From the NCBI GenBank assembly GCA_027382625.1, contig JAJKFJ010022734.1, positions 62,001 through 126,000 on the forward strand: a stretch of 64,000 bases of DNA, written 5' to 3'. This DNA comes from Tetmemena sp. SeJ-2015. Its lineage: Eukaryota; Ciliophora; Spirotrichea; Sporadotrichida; Oxytrichidae. Numbering within the stretch: the stretch's first letter is position 1; each line of letters opens with the position of its first letter. Below the pieces are notes generated by a model. The model was not told where the DNA came from and did no database searches. It worked only from the letters and a program-made list of their open reading frames with translations. This document shows positions 35,224-47,858 of this stretch, in pieces. The position numbers and the translations under genes are program-made.

Positions 35224-35853
35224 CGCTTTAAAATTAATAGGAGGGGCCTTTCCTCGACAGTAAAATTTTATAATGAATAAAGGTAAGAAATAATATGTTT
35301 ATAGGATAATTTTTGCTCCTAAATTTGCTTCTTCCAGAAATAGAGGCCTATTCGAACGTCTAAGGCTTATAATTTTAATTATAATTCACTCATGTAGAGA
35401 TCAGCTGCACCTAAATAAAGTCTATATTTTGAGCTATATATTCGCTATTGTAAAATAAACTTATAGTGTAATTTTGAAATTGTGCAATAATTTATGAATA
35501 GCCAAAACTTAATTCATGATTAAGGCTATATCTTCAAATTTTCAGGTATAATTCTTTGGGCTTATAGATGAAGCATGTTATAAATTCATAAATTGTTGCA
35601 CTATTTCAAAATTGCACTTTAAGTTTATTTTACAATAGCGAACACATAGCTCAAAATATAGACTTTATTTAGGTGCAGCTGATCTCTAAATGAGTGAATT
35701 TTAATTAAAATTATAAGCCTTTGACGTTCGAATTGACCTCTATTTCTGGAAGAATCAAATTTAGGAGCAAAAATTATCCTATAAACATATTTTTTTCTTA
35801 CCTTTATTCATTATAAAATTTTACTGTCGAGGAAAGGCCCCCCAAATTAATTT
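35224..35853. repeat. ~625-bp near-perfect palindrome (MITE-like)
   Basis: The left arm from ~35228 (GGGGCCTTTCCTCGACAG...) and the right arm ending ~35850 (...CTGTCGAGGAAAGGCCCC) are reverse complements over about 300 bp each, with a short spacer centred near 35540. Outermost AATTAAT is also mirrored. No ORF. Such fold-back elements are typical non-autonomous transposons. It lies 60 bp after kinase A. Confidence 0.9.
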
Positions 35854-36075
35854 TTCCAGCAAAACCGTTTTAAATATATATTTCATTTATATATTTTTTT
35901 TATTATAATAAAAACACTGCTATATTATAGAACATATATTAATATTTTTAAAAATTTGCGAGGAAAAATATAACTCTAAGGGCATTTACCTCTAGCCATC
36001 TAATAGCTCATTTATAAGCGTATTAAGGTGGTAATCATAAGTGTGGGAATTAATCATTAGCACTTTTAAAACTTA

Positions 36076-36890
36076 ATGGAAGCCACAGGTGTAACACGCA
36101 AGCGCAAGAGGACGCTCACCGAATATCTTGGATCTGGCAGTCATTCTGCATGAGTCTAGAAGACAGAGCGCTACATTCCAAGTCAAACCTCATATCCTAC
36201 CTCGAGAGCTACAGTGACCTGGCTGATAATCACAAAATGGAGAGGAGAGTCTTGCCGAAGATCAGAGTCCGTAATGCACACTCGCTGGATCAGCAACTCT
36301 TGGCGATCATGCTTCGCTACGAGACGCTAAGCCACGACGAACACATACTCATGAGCTACACCCAGGTCGCCAAGACAACGGGCATCAAGCCAAGCATGGT
36401 GTCCATTATCGTCAAGCGGTGGCGCCGCAATGACTTCATCTATGAGTCTAGGAGGCACATCAATGGGGCGTAGAGGAAGATCCCCCACGAGATCGAAGAG
36501 CGCATCACCACGGCCAAGCATCTCAGCGAGACAGCCCACATGAGCCTCACGCAGCGCACCCACTATTACCACGAGCAGTTAGGGGCCCCTCTCGTCTGCC
36601 CAGCCATGTTGGCTAAGCTCTTCCATCGCAACGATGTCTATTACCGAGCCAGCACCTACATCTACATCTGCTAGGACCAGAGGCAGAGAGATCTCCAAGA
36701 CAAACAGCAGGAGTACGCAATCGCTATCACTAGATGGATGTATGATAGCCGAGAGGTTGTGTATATCGACGAGTCCACTTTCCACAGATGGCAGACCATG
36801 AAGAAGGCCTGGGTAAAGCACTCTATGACTATCTCTATCCCAAACAGCCGAGGACTCTCCGCCACAATCATCGAGTAATTAGCTAACTCA
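36076..36890 (+). pseudogene. Tc1/mariner-IS630-type transposase, broken
   Basis: GC is ~52% against ~28% around it. Three pieces: MEATGVTRKRKRTLTEYLG from ATG 36076 to TGA 36151; an overlapping frame from 36150 (MSLEDRALHSKSNLI, KIRVRNAHSLDQQL) with a helix-turn-helix YTQVAKTTGIKPSMVSIIV; then through a UAG-Gln to VVYIDESTFHRWQTMKKAW, which carries the first catalytic Asp of the DD(E/D) superfamily. The frame loses similarity after GLSATIIE (~36.88 kb), so the second and third acidic residues are not seen. Probably a dead copy. Hypotrich germline TBE transposons carry such a transposase; assignment to TBE is inference. Confidence 0.75.
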
Positions 36891-36895
36891 AAACA

Positions 36896-37615
36896 TCAAG
36901 TAGCTAATTCACTGCCTCCGTGGCCACCTCGTCTGAGCCATTTCTTGTGTGGGGACTTGCTGCTCTCACTCATGCGTACGTTGACCTCGGTATTGAAAAC
37001 CTCTGTGAACTACCTCCCCCTTCCCGCTGCTACTTCTTCTACCGCTGCTACTCCATTGCCTTCTTCTACGACTGAATCTTCGCCCGCTAGTCCTTGAGGC
37101 GGAGGAGCTTCATCGACTGCTTGCTCGAGTTCAGGAAGGAGAGCCTCTATGATTTTGAATTGGCATTGGACTTGGGCAGTCCTTCGAGGAAGCTCCACTG
37201 CAGATCCATTGTCTTGTATCCTGGCCCTGACTGGCCTTTGCTTGGAGGCTTGTAGCCTCTCTTGAATATCTCGCCCGCAGGCTTGAATGTGGAGAGCATC
37301 CAAGCTCCAAGCTCTGTCGGGCAGGTGCAGCTGATCAGGGCCGAGGCTTCTCTTATCGCGCACGGCGACCTCCTTCAGCTTCGCGAATAACACCTCGAGT
37401 GAGGGTGGACGAGGGCAGGGCATCAGTCTAATCTCATCATACTTGGCGCACCACGCCTTACCGCTGATTATGTTGAGCAAGTACTCCTCCGTGACCGCCT
37501 TGCTTTTGATCTTCGGGAGGAAGTAGCCATTTCTCTGCGTGGCCTCATACAGCTCCACCTTGTTTTTTATGAACGTGCTCACCTGACTTAGGGACATCTT
37601 GCTCGAGGGCTCCAT
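36896..37615 (-). CDS. Transposon-associated ORF, 239 residues, unknown function
   Basis: Open from ATG 37615 to TGA 36896-36898 (one UAG-Gln). High-GC, same composition as the adjacent transposase, convergent with it and abutting its end. N-terminus MEPSSKMSLSQVSTFIKNK, a conserved-looking core (RNGYFLPKIKSKAVTEEYL, LMPCPRPPSLEVLFAKLKEV), and a Glu/Val-rich tail (GEDSVVEEGNGVAAVEEV). TBE transposons encode accessory proteins of ~22 and ~57 kDa besides the transposase; this could be the former, but I do not recognise the sequence. Confidence 0.6.
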
Positions 37616-37718
37616 ATCTAATAAAAACAGAGGTATATATTATAAATGCAAGAAGCGAGAATAGAGTTAGTTTAATAGTTAGACAATTAATTTTGAGGCG
37701 CTTAATTAGATATAATAT

Positions 37719-37970
37719 TTACACTCGCAATCGGCCGTTCCCTTTGTTCTTAGCTTGATTCTCTGATTCCTTCGCATCTCTCTTCTTCATTGCATCTCTC
37801 GCATGAGGCTTATTGATCTCTATGAGCGAATCGTCTTCTCCTTGCTCTCTTCTGAATTCCTTTCGATGATCCAGGAAGCGAGCGATCTCCTTGGGATCCT
37901 CAAACCTCAGGTATATCTCCTTGTTCTTGATTTGCTCGATCACCTCGGACTTCTTCTCCCTCCAGCCGAT
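37719..37970 (-). pseudogene. Second transposon-associated fragment
   Basis: Minus-strand frame NFIGWREKKSEVIEQIKNK, YLRFEDPKEIARFLDHRKE, ARDAMKKRDAKESENQ; charged, no start codon before the block ends at ~37970, where sequence homologous to unit 3 begins. Probably the truncated end of another element gene cut at the insertion boundary. Confidence 0.45.
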
Positions 37971-38150
37971 AAAATTTAGTTGAACCTAATTGTGGCTCTT
38001 GTGATAACAAAACTAACTACATTTAAAAGTTTCAACATGGAGGCTCTGATTGTGCTTGATGTGCACGCGAAAGATTAGATCTAGTAAGATCTCATTAAAA
38101 ATAGCGTTTCATATGCCTCAGAGCTAATCTCTCTCGCTAAACTCAGATAT
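37971..38150 (+). pseudogene. Decayed dynein heavy chain fragment (pre-AAA1), unit 2
   Basis: [50 protein letters not shown]: homologous to 53.59-53.78 kb with substitutions and loss of the WED motif. Begins exactly where the GC-rich transposon block stops. Confidence 0.75.
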
Positions 38151-38778
38151 TCAGAAAAGAAAATAAGAAAATTATTTTGAATTTGATTGTTTTAATATTC
38201 TCATCAAAATTCTTTATTAAAGTTTCATTGAAATGAATGGCAAGAGCTTAAGATAACAGGTTTTATTAATTTAAGATAAAAAGAGATTGCTCAATTATAT
38301 GCAGCACTTGCTGCTTACTTGTATACCAGGGAGATAATTTATAACTTTTGGAAATAAATAATTATTTATAATTAAGCTGGCTTTTATTTAACCTTCATCA
38401 CAAACATCGTAATTTAACTTGCAAACCTAAAATAAAATAAGAATGATTCAATACTTGCTATATTAATAGCATTTAATTATTTTATATTATGCTACAGATG
38501 TCAAACACTATTTTTAAATCGCTGTCTCTTTTTAATTATTCTCCAAATAAATTAGATCATATCTCATTTCCATAAATTAGATAACTGTTTTCAGTATAAA
38601 AAATTATTTTTGTCCAAATTAATAATAAATTTACTGTCACTTGTATTTTTTCTTTTACAGAAAAAAATATTTTTTCATCTCAAAGCTACTTTTAAGATTA
38701 TCCTTTTTTCGATAACTCTTATTAACTTATTTTAGATCTAATTTATTAATTTACTTTAGAAGTAAGATAGCGAGTAAA

Positions 38779-39100
38779 ATGAAACTCAAGAAAGCGAGAT
38801 CTTAAAGTGAAAGAACAACTAATTGGCAAGCGGTGGATGTTATTTTTAAATTATTTATTTAATAGTAAAAGGAAGGCGAATCTCAGAGTAAAAAGAGCGA
38901 ATAGAGCATTATTCTAAATATTAAGAAATGAGGGTGTCTGAAATAGAAAAAATGATTGATGGAATTAAAAACAGAAAATCATTCTAGAATAAGCGAGCTT
39001 AGAAATAAAATGAAGAAAGCGCATTATTTCAAATTTAGCACAAACATAAAGCAGAGGAGCTTGCTTTTTAATGCTGATTCCTTCAAAGTATTTGTAGTGT
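38779..39100 (+). pseudogene. Small conserved gene, copy 2
   Basis: Starts MKLKKARSQSERTTNW from ATG 38779. A middle deletion removes part of the conserved helix region, and the end (QHKHKAEELAF-like) is legible near 39.05 kb. Homologous to copies 1, 3 and 4; frame not continuous. Confidence 0.55.
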
Positions 39101-39654
39101 CTTTCTAGTTTAATTGTAATTGTTTTGGGAGGGGGAACCGAAGTGCACACCCCAAAATATTATCAAAATCTCATAAAAATTGCCCATGTTGAATCAAAAT
39201 CAGCTAAAACTGCTGAAAAATTAAGTTATTTTGGCTTTTAATATTTTCAAGAGGGTAATTTTCCTAATTTCAGATTTTGATGACATAATCTATTATGATT
39301 ATTTATTGAATTTAATATTTATGACTAATTGATGAAGATTATTTTTTCTTTCCAGAATAACTGAATATCAATTCGCGACTTTATATTCAGCTCTTTAAAA
39401 AGAGAGAGTCTACTCTATTGCAAGATTGTAAGTCCCCAGATATCTTTTTTAAGCTATGAATTATAATGGTTATTCTTAAAAATGGTAAATATAATTAAAA
39501 GATTTCCCTTTGGTATGTTATAGAGTAGAAGTTTGTATCAGTAATTTTATAAAAATGCACAAAGTTATTGAGGCTTTTAAATTTAACTTGTCAGATTTTT
39601 TTAAAAAAATATTATAATTCAGATTGTAAAAAAATTTTGTGAAAACAACTAAGA

Positions 39655-40352
39655 CTCATCTATAATATAGGGAAAATACGAATTAGTGATTGAGAGCATA
39701 AATAATCAAAATGTGTGAAATATAAGTAGACAGCCAACCGTAATTTACTAATTATGAATATATAAAGCATTTCAATTATTTATTTATAAAATAGAATGGC
39801 AGAGTGAGGAAATCTAAAACACTTCTCTGCTCACTCTCGTTGCTCATCAATTGCATCCTAAGGGCAAAGAGGTAAGTAAACCTTGTTACTTATTATCTTA
39901 TTCCTAATATATTAGTAGGGTTTAGCCCTAATTTATATCAACACACCGATAAATATCATAATAAATCCTATTTTATAGTGTAGCTAATCGACAATTTGGT
40001 ACTCCTTGATACAAACCAAGTCTCTCTAAATAAGCTTCTCCTTTGAATAAATCACAAAGAAGAAGTCAAGAGAGAATGCTCCCACCTTACTACCAATGTA
40101 AGTTATCATGTACTTTGCTTATAATAAATTTAGGAGCAATGCGAGGATTTGTAAACCAGATAAATAAGAGTAAAAGTATTCCTGAGAAGAACCTAAACTA
40201 ATTCAATATCTAAAATGAAATAAGGGAGAACCTAAGACCTATGCTTGCAAAATATAATAAGTTAGAGATTGAGTTTGAAATGTAAATTTTCAAGTATATT
40301 TGTTCGTAATAACTAATTCGTATTTGCCCTATATTAAAGGATGAATCATAAT
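39655..40352. mobile_element. TIR-bounded insertion, ~700 bp
   Basis: The left end near 39655-39695 and the right end near 40305-40352 are inverted copies: ATATAGGGAAAATACGAATT against the complement of AATTCGTATTTGCCCTATAT, about 22 bp nearly perfect plus weaker flanking match (CATC). Absent at the corresponding place of units 1 and 3. Inside are GT-AG intron-like signals and an ORF (40139-40366) crossing the right end. Confidence 0.65.
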
Positions 40353-40366
40353 TGATATGTAGATGA
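40139..40366 (+). CDS. Unrecognised 75-codon ORF inside the TIR insertion
   Basis: MRGFVNQINKSKSIPEKNL, then EIRENLRPMLAKYNKLEIEF, ending TGA 40364-40366, with several UAA-Gln codons. It follows an acceptor-like TTTAG at 40129-40133. Upstream coding-looking exons (39.80-39.88, 39.98-40.10 kb) end in GTAAG. Amphipathic and helical; family not recognised. Could be a captured gene fragment. Confidence 0.4.
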
Positions 40367-41039
40367 GCTCTATTATCCTAAGAAGACTATAGATTCATTC
40401 GCAAAATAGATCTCTGATTTAATTTTAAGGACTTTTCATAAAATTTAAAAACATAAATTTTGACCCTTATGAAGCTAAAAATTAGTAATTTTTTTGCATT
40501 TTTAGTCGATTTTGGCCTGTATGGAATTTTTAATAAAATTTTGTTCAAAAAAGTTGGAGAGATGTGGATAACTCCTTCCTCTAATTTTATATAAGAATTT
40601 TTTTATAAAACAATCACCCATAAAATCTTAAATTATATTAAAGAACTGAATTATTTAGATGATTTATTAAAATTATAAATTGGAAGCTGTAATATGTCAG
40701 CAGTTAAATTTGTAAGTTCCTCATCAAACATCTACAGGTAGTCACCTTTTTAATCATAAATAATTTTTCCTTTATTCTTCTTGATTGCGCTCAACTGAGA
40801 AAAAATAATTTACACTGGGCGCGAGACACCAAATTTAAACCTTGATATAATGTTGAATCTCTTCTAATTATGGCTGAGTGTTCTTTCACCTAAGTACAAT
40901 GATATAAAGTATTTAGAAATTTAATGGTCAATAAAATGGTGTATAAAAAATATTTAATATTTGATATAGTTCCTTCCGCATGTAGGGTATTAATATTTAT
41001 GTGATAACATAGAAAAGCGATTAATTGACGACTCTCTTT

Positions 41040-41575
41040 TTATTTATCGCAATGTCAAAATTCTTCCTCTAAATTCATAATTAATTAAAATATGATCAAA
41101 CTCCTCGAGGTTCCTCTATTCTAGATTGGGACTCACAAACTTCGAAAGTATAAGCCCATTCTTAGGTTTATAAATTTCTTCTATAACTACTCTAATTGCA
41201 AAATTATCATTATTCCTCTAAAATTCATTAGCAAACGAGCATTTCTCCTCTAGTTTAACAATCATCATCTGATCTCCAAATTGAAAATTAAACTTAGTTA
41301 TGAGTTTCAATATAGCCTATTTATAAAATTTTACAATGGATAATTGGTTTATTATTTACAATTTACATTATTGCTAAATGAAAAAGAAATTCCAAGTAGT
41401 TTTGCAAATATTTAATTATTAAATTAAGTTTTCAGAATCTATGTATTGCTCAAGGGAGGGGTAAGATTTGTAATTTTTTTAATTTGATTTAGGATGTTCC
41501 AATTCAAAATATTTTCAGGCCTCCTATTACCTTTATTTTTGCTCAAATCATATACTGCTCTAAAATTTTTAAGAC
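41040..41575 (-). CDS. Minus-strand gene of the repeat unit, unit 2 (partial)
   Basis: Two readable pieces: AVYDLSKNKGNRRPENILN at ~41.55 kb and KFNFQFGDQMMIVKLEEKC, RVVIEEIYKPKNGLILSKF, EFDHILINYEFRGRILTL at 41.33-41.04 kb. The first piece has counterparts in units 1 and 3. The second looks like real coding (charged, few stops) but I recognise no family. Joined by interruptions of unknown type. Confidence 0.45.
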
Positions 41576-42563
41576 TTTGATTAAATTAATTATAAAACAA
41601 TTATCTTAATGTAAAGAATAAAAGTCTTTGTTCTTATTTTTAATATAAAAATGCAAATTTTAAAAAGTCATTTTTAGGAGCAAATATTGTTGATAAATAT
41701 ATCTATATATCAGTTTTTTAAGATTGCTTAAACACAAAATAGAACTATCGTTGGTTGAACATAATTAATTTTAAATTATAAGTAAACATACTTTGTTTGC
41801 TAATTGGAACATTTGTATCTTTTCTTGGAATCATAAAATCAAAAAATATCTTAATTTGTAATTTATACATAAAATATAATACTAAAGAGAATTAAATTAA
41901 CAATTATAGAAACTATAATTTTATGTTGTGTGATGTTTTTTTTGGATTTTGTTACCATGCGATTATGCATTATTTTCAAAGCAACTTTCATCCTACTTAC
42001 TTCTATGTAGGAGGTGTGTTGAAAGAGTTACCTCAGGTATTTGCATTTTAATTTAGTCTATTTATTGGCACAGATTTTTTTAGATCATAATTTTTTCCTT
42101 GAGAGTGCTCTTATTGTAATGGCAACAAAGAAAACTCTTACAAAAATTAGCTATAGAACAATTTCCACTTAAAGCAACATTAGTCGCAACCTAAAGGTAA
42201 ACAATTTATATGTTCTCAATGATTATTTTTTATTGAATTTAGAGTTTCTTTTAAATTTGACTAAGTAAGTATTTACTAATATTATGCCTATAATCTTTTT
42301 TCTTTATATTCTTGTTTAAATTAAATTTAAAATAAAATAATGAAGCAAAATTTTTAAGATAATAATTGAAAACTTTTATAATTTCATAAATCTTGAACTT
42401 TATAATCAATAATATTTTATAATTCATTGCGAATAGGAACAAATTTTTTAAAGTTTTGATTTATTTAAAAAAATTCTCTTGGTCAATATTATAATAATTA
42501 TTAATTTCGAAATCTTTAATCAAATAAATTTGGTGCTGTAATTTTATATTAAATGTGTTTTAA

Positions 42564-45500
42564 ATGGAGAGGTTCTTATTGGAATTAAAGACAAAACCAT
42601 TTTTCGCTTAGTTTGATCTGTAAGAAATAAATCATCATCATACCCAATATTTCTTAATTAGAATTGCTTTAAGTTTTTTGTTATAGGGCTGTACCCCTTG
42701 CACTTCTCCATTTAATATTTTGCTTTATGACCTCTATTGATTGGAAGCTACTATAGGGAATATAAAATTAGGTTACCAAAAATTTAGAATAATTTACTAA
42801 CAGATCTTAATCAGAATTTTACCCGATATTTATTCTATTCCTTTACTAAAACTCTGATTATGAAATGGATTGCAGCAAACTCAGATATGTATGACATCAT
42901 TTTAAAAAAATGCAAAGACTTAAAAATAAATTTCAGCTCGAAAAAAATATCGTTTTGTACTAATTACTATCTTTGGTAACTTGCTTAATGTTCATATTTA
43001 AAAGAGGTGAGAATATATTTACGAGAATTTATAAATCCAATCCCTCTAATGTTAATTTTCCTACTGAGATAAGAAACCAATAACATAATTAAATTCCTAA
43101 ATTCCAATTTCAGGAGGACTTTAACAGAAATATAAGTCAAGCGTTGAAAATATTATCAGTCCTTTATTTGAATTAATATATGGGATACCTAATTCTATCT
43201 TCCCAATATTAGCAACTCATGTAAAAAAGAAACCTAAAAATGATATTTATTTGTATGTTAGCGTGTGGGGCCTGACATATTTAAATAGTATTTATAATCA
43301 TTTAATACGATTAAATTTATTAAAAATTAACTCATCAATAAAAATATTTCTTAATAAAAATTATCAAAATGTCTTATAATTTTAAATAGATGGTAATCTG
43401 AAACTATTGATATTTTTTTTTCTTTAATTTAAAGTAATATTATTTTAAAATTCAATCCAAAAAAAATTTTGTACACTCTCTTATGTGAATTTACATTTAT
43501 AAAATATTTGAGACTGATTTTAACTCTTGGTTACGATTATATTTCTATCGATATTTTAGCTAGTTTGCTGATTCAATTCAAATTTTTTGGAAGAATCCTG
43601 AAATATAAGCAAAATTTAGAGGAGTCTGTGACTTTCTTTTTCGAAGAGTTTCAAGAGTTTTAAATGAAAATTATTTTTAAACAAATTATTTTTAATAGTT
43701 GGAAAGGAATTTGAGAAAGATTCTACACAAACTACCTCAAGGAATTATGATCTTCGATAAAGACTTCAAAAAAGTTTCTTTCATGAATAAGATAGCGCAG
43801 GATGTATTTCAGGCGCAAACTGGCTTTGAGACAAATTATGAAAGCAGCAGTAGTAGTCATAGTTCTGGCAACCCTATTAGAAAATCAAATAAAGAGAATA
43901 GAGAAGAGGAAGACAGTATAAACAATGACAATTCTTAAGGAACAAGAAAGAAATAACAAAATCAAAAGAATCAGGACATTGGAGAAGCTATTAAAAATAT
44001 GAGATGCAAAATTATACTTCACGACCCCACTACAGGAGAATTAGTGAATTTTAAATTAGTACAATTCATAATAAAAATTATTTTTATCCTTACAAAAATC
44101 TATAAATATTTTTTCTCTATATTTGTGAAGTAGGAGTGCTAGTTCTATGAAGTACTATTAAACCTGGATTAAGATAAGGCGCAAATTTAGCTCATCGGCG
44201 AGAGAAAAATATATCTTGAGCTCTAATAAGTGAAAATAAAATAAGGTGCTGAAAAGATTATAATACTAACTGACAATACGCAAGTTATGCACAGAGAAAA
44301 AATGCTTATTAAAAACAAGATTAACATATGAATTGCTTTATAAATTGAAATTTTAATAGATGTAAACCATCTTTTTTGCTTAAATAGCACATGACTTGAG
44401 AACTCCACTTAATTCACTTTCAGCCTCAAATTAAGTGCTTGTAGGTATGAGCATAATGATTTTTTATTTTATTGCAAAGACAACTTACCTAATGAGTAGA
44501 GTGTTGAGATCTTACAATAGCAGCAGGAGAGTATAAGTTTTTTGCAAAACATGATTGAAGACGTAATGGATTTGAGCATGATGCAGTTTAACAAACTAAG
44601 TATTGTGAATTCGTGGGTGAATCCCATTGACCTAGTCAAATAAGTTTTCTCAATGCTTCAGTTTCAGGCTTCCTAAAAGAATGTGTTGCTGATCCTTAAA
44701 AGCGATTAATTGCTCGAGAAGTAAGAGAAGAGAAAAAGAAATATTTCTGATCATATGGTCAGCTTAGAGAGTAGCTCTTTTGATAGTGAAATAGAAGATG
44801 TAACTCCAAATAACAGTGCCCCTCTTAATGAACTCCAAATATGGACTGACAAAAAAAGAATCAAATAGGTAAAGTAATTTAAAAATATTATTTATAGGTG
44901 CTATTGAATCTGATCAGTAACTCTCTAAAATTCACTAAAAACGGGACAGTCACAGTTTGCATGGGCTTAGAGGAAGAAGTTCTCTCTACTTCTGAAAGTC
45001 AGAAGAAGGAAAAACATATTGAGGGAATTTCTGAAAATAGAGGCTCAAATTTTAGATAATATGGATAATGTGATCATTCTCGATTCAAAAATTTATTAAC
45101 TCAAAAAACGAAACATATCTTGAAAATCTCGGTAGAAGATTCCGGCATTTATAAAAAAATTTGCAACTTTGAGTTTTAATCTTGAATATTATAATTGGGA
45201 TAAGCAAGTAAGATCTTGAGAGTCTATTTAGAATTTTCGGGAAGCTCTCTTCAAGTTCACACATGAATAAGCAAGGGATTGGACTTGGATTGACTATTTG
45301 CAAAAAAATCACGGAGTTGATGGGAGGAGGAATTGATGTCAGGTCTAAAGAAAAAGAAGGCACAAAATTTGATTTTCATGTAGCTGTAGAAAAGATAAAA
45401 TTCTCCTAAAAAGAAAAGCCAGCCTCATCTCTCAATAATCAATACCTGAGCCCATTAATCAGCCAGTAAAAATTCCTGTAAGGTGATCTTAACATATTGT

Positions 45501-47858
45501 CTTTCAATGGAGCTTTAAGGTCCCCTTTCAGTGATTTTGAATAATTAAGTTATTTTTAAATGAAAAACGATCTCACAGTATATCTAGATAAGATAGTAGA
45601 CCTTAATTAGACTTTATATACATGAATGATGACTACAGTTTTGTTTTTGATTCTGTCAAAAAGGATAGAGAGACAGAAAATAAAATTTCAAGAACAGGAC
45701 TGCCTCAAATTTTACAAGGAAAGAGAGAATAGAAAAAAAGAAAGTCACTTATTAAGAATAAATTCAAGATACCAAGGTATTTATACATTAAAAATAACTT
45801 TCTTAATAGGACTTTACTCGAAAATAAGGTATTAAAAATTCTTATTGTTGATGATTCTCCTTTTAATATTAACGAATTTAAATAAATTAATTGATTATTT
45901 TATATTTAAGAGCGACACAAGCAATGGAATTAATTCATAGAAAATTTAGCTCTTAATTTTTTTCTCTCAAATGCTTTGCATAAAAAGAATATCTACATTT
46001 TACTTAATTAAATTTTAAATTTACCTATATCAAACTCGGAAATGCGAAATTTGGTTTTACTTAAGAGAGCTGAAAGTCAATACCCAACACAGAAATGTTT
46101 TTTATAAAGTTCGGGGAGTAGTTCACCTAGTTAGTAGTTTGTATATTAAATTCAAGAGGTTATTTGATAATATAGATCTCCCTGCTCTTTTAGCATCCAC
46201 TCATCCAACAATCGTTTCTTATCTGCCCTGGATTAATTATCTCTTTTTATCTCATCTTCTTTTTTGAAAGGGTAAGCAAAGAAAAATGAAAGCATTTATA
46301 TCACAAAGGAAATCAAGTAGAAAAATGCTAGATAAACTTTATTGCTTTTTTCATTAATTTGAGGAATTTTAATTTGGGCTAAATCAATGGCCTTTTAATA
46401 TTATTTTACTTAAATAAACCACCTTTGAAGATTTATAGATGCACAATTGAAATTTTGCCATATTTTTGTTATAATTTAAACAAAATATTTCACAAAGATT
46501 GCACTTGAACTAAATTTGAGCGCTTTAAACATTAAGCAAAATATCTTTCATTAAATATGATGATATAGTTAATTTTAACTTTGCTTCTCTTCAATAATGA
46601 AATAGAATATTAAATGTTTTTCTTTCCCTAAACATTTAGTATTCTCAAATTCATCTTTAAAGTCCTATTTTTTTCCCTTCTTAGAATTGCTCATTAAAGA
46701 GATATGGTATTATATATTGATATTCTTATAATTATACTCATCTTACCCCATATATCTCTGACCTGTCCCAAATAAATTTGCAATAGTCTAAAGTTTTCTC
46801 AAATCTTATCTTTAGATATGCTAAATAGTCATTTCATTTTTTAGATATTTCTATTGATATCATCTTAACTTATTTTAGTAATAATATGCATAAATTTAAA
46901 ACTATACCTTAAAAAGTTTTTAAGACATATTATGGCTCTTGACTTACTTTTGAAATAAGCTTGCTCCGCCCTTAAGTTTCCTCAACCTCAGATAGAGACT
47001 GTAAATCAATGATTGATTATATTTAAACATGTTTTAGGCATCAAACGGTTTGGAAGGGTTATAAATATTGCAAAAAGTATCTTAAAAACAGGAGTAGAGA
47101 TCTTTAGATATTTTTACTGAGCAAACAGAAAATTCAATTATTAATAAATTCATACAATTCAACAAAGAATTAAATAAGCTCTTATAAATGTTTAGAAATA
47201 AATTTTTAACAATTAATTTAACTTGATAAGTAAAATTCAATCCACATCACTTCCGTCCAGAGTTTTGAAGAATTAAAAGACCAAATGTTCAATCCAATTC
47301 GAAGGATAAGTTCGAGCAGTTACATCAATCTGCTTCTGAGGAACCATAACCACTTTATAAAATCAAGAGATAAATTACTGGAGTGCGAACAGATCCAAAT
47401 ATGATTACTAAAAAAGATTAGCAAGATTAAAATACTGCAAATTGTCTTTTGGCAAATTCCTTTGACTTTGTATTTGTGGATTAGGATATGCCTATTCTTA
47501 ACGGGAAGGAAATGATGAAATAAGTTATAGAAGATATTCATCTCAAGCATGATATTGATTTTGGATAAACGAAGTATGTTCTCTGCACTCTAAATAAATT
47601 AAGTAGTTTAATTTATGATTAGTATTTTCATTTTAAAATTGCACTGCATACGATTTTAAGACCTTTGAAAAGAGAATAACTTAAAATGATTTTTAAATAT
47701 AAAATGAGTACTCTGAGTATCCTAAATCAAGTGAGGATATTCTAAATGGCTTGGGTTTTAACGGAGGATTTAGTAAGAATAGTTTATGCACTAATTATTT
47801 TATAGTTGAGAAGCCTATTGATGTTTTAAAGTTACAAAATATTATTCAAGGAAACTGA
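42564..47858 (+). CDS. Hybrid histidine kinase B
   Basis: Second tandem copy. MERFLLELKTKPFFAQFDL from ATG 42564, GT-AG intron (GTAAG...TATAG) to AVPLALLHLIFCFMTSIDW, then VSVWGLTYL (membrane). AGTT-bounded IES at 43656-43696. PAS LPQGIMIFDKDFKKVSFMN (43.73 kb), HisKA H-box AHDLRTPLNSL (44.39 kb), N-box and GIGLGLTICKKI (45.28 kb), receiver ILIVDDSPFNI (45.84 kb), long ATATT-bounded IES 45866-46926, ALDLLLKQACSALK, FVFVDQDMPILNGKEMM (47.47 kb), VEKPIDVLKLQNII, TGA 47856. A sensor kinase with a fused receiver, acting through His-Asp phosphotransfer at a membrane. It lacks the frameshift of copy A. Confidence 0.85.

Noticed and set aside
36000..37970. Bacterial contamination because of high GC
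   Set aside because: Flanks are continuous with repeat unit 2, UAG is needed as Gln, and no prokaryotic gene signals are present.
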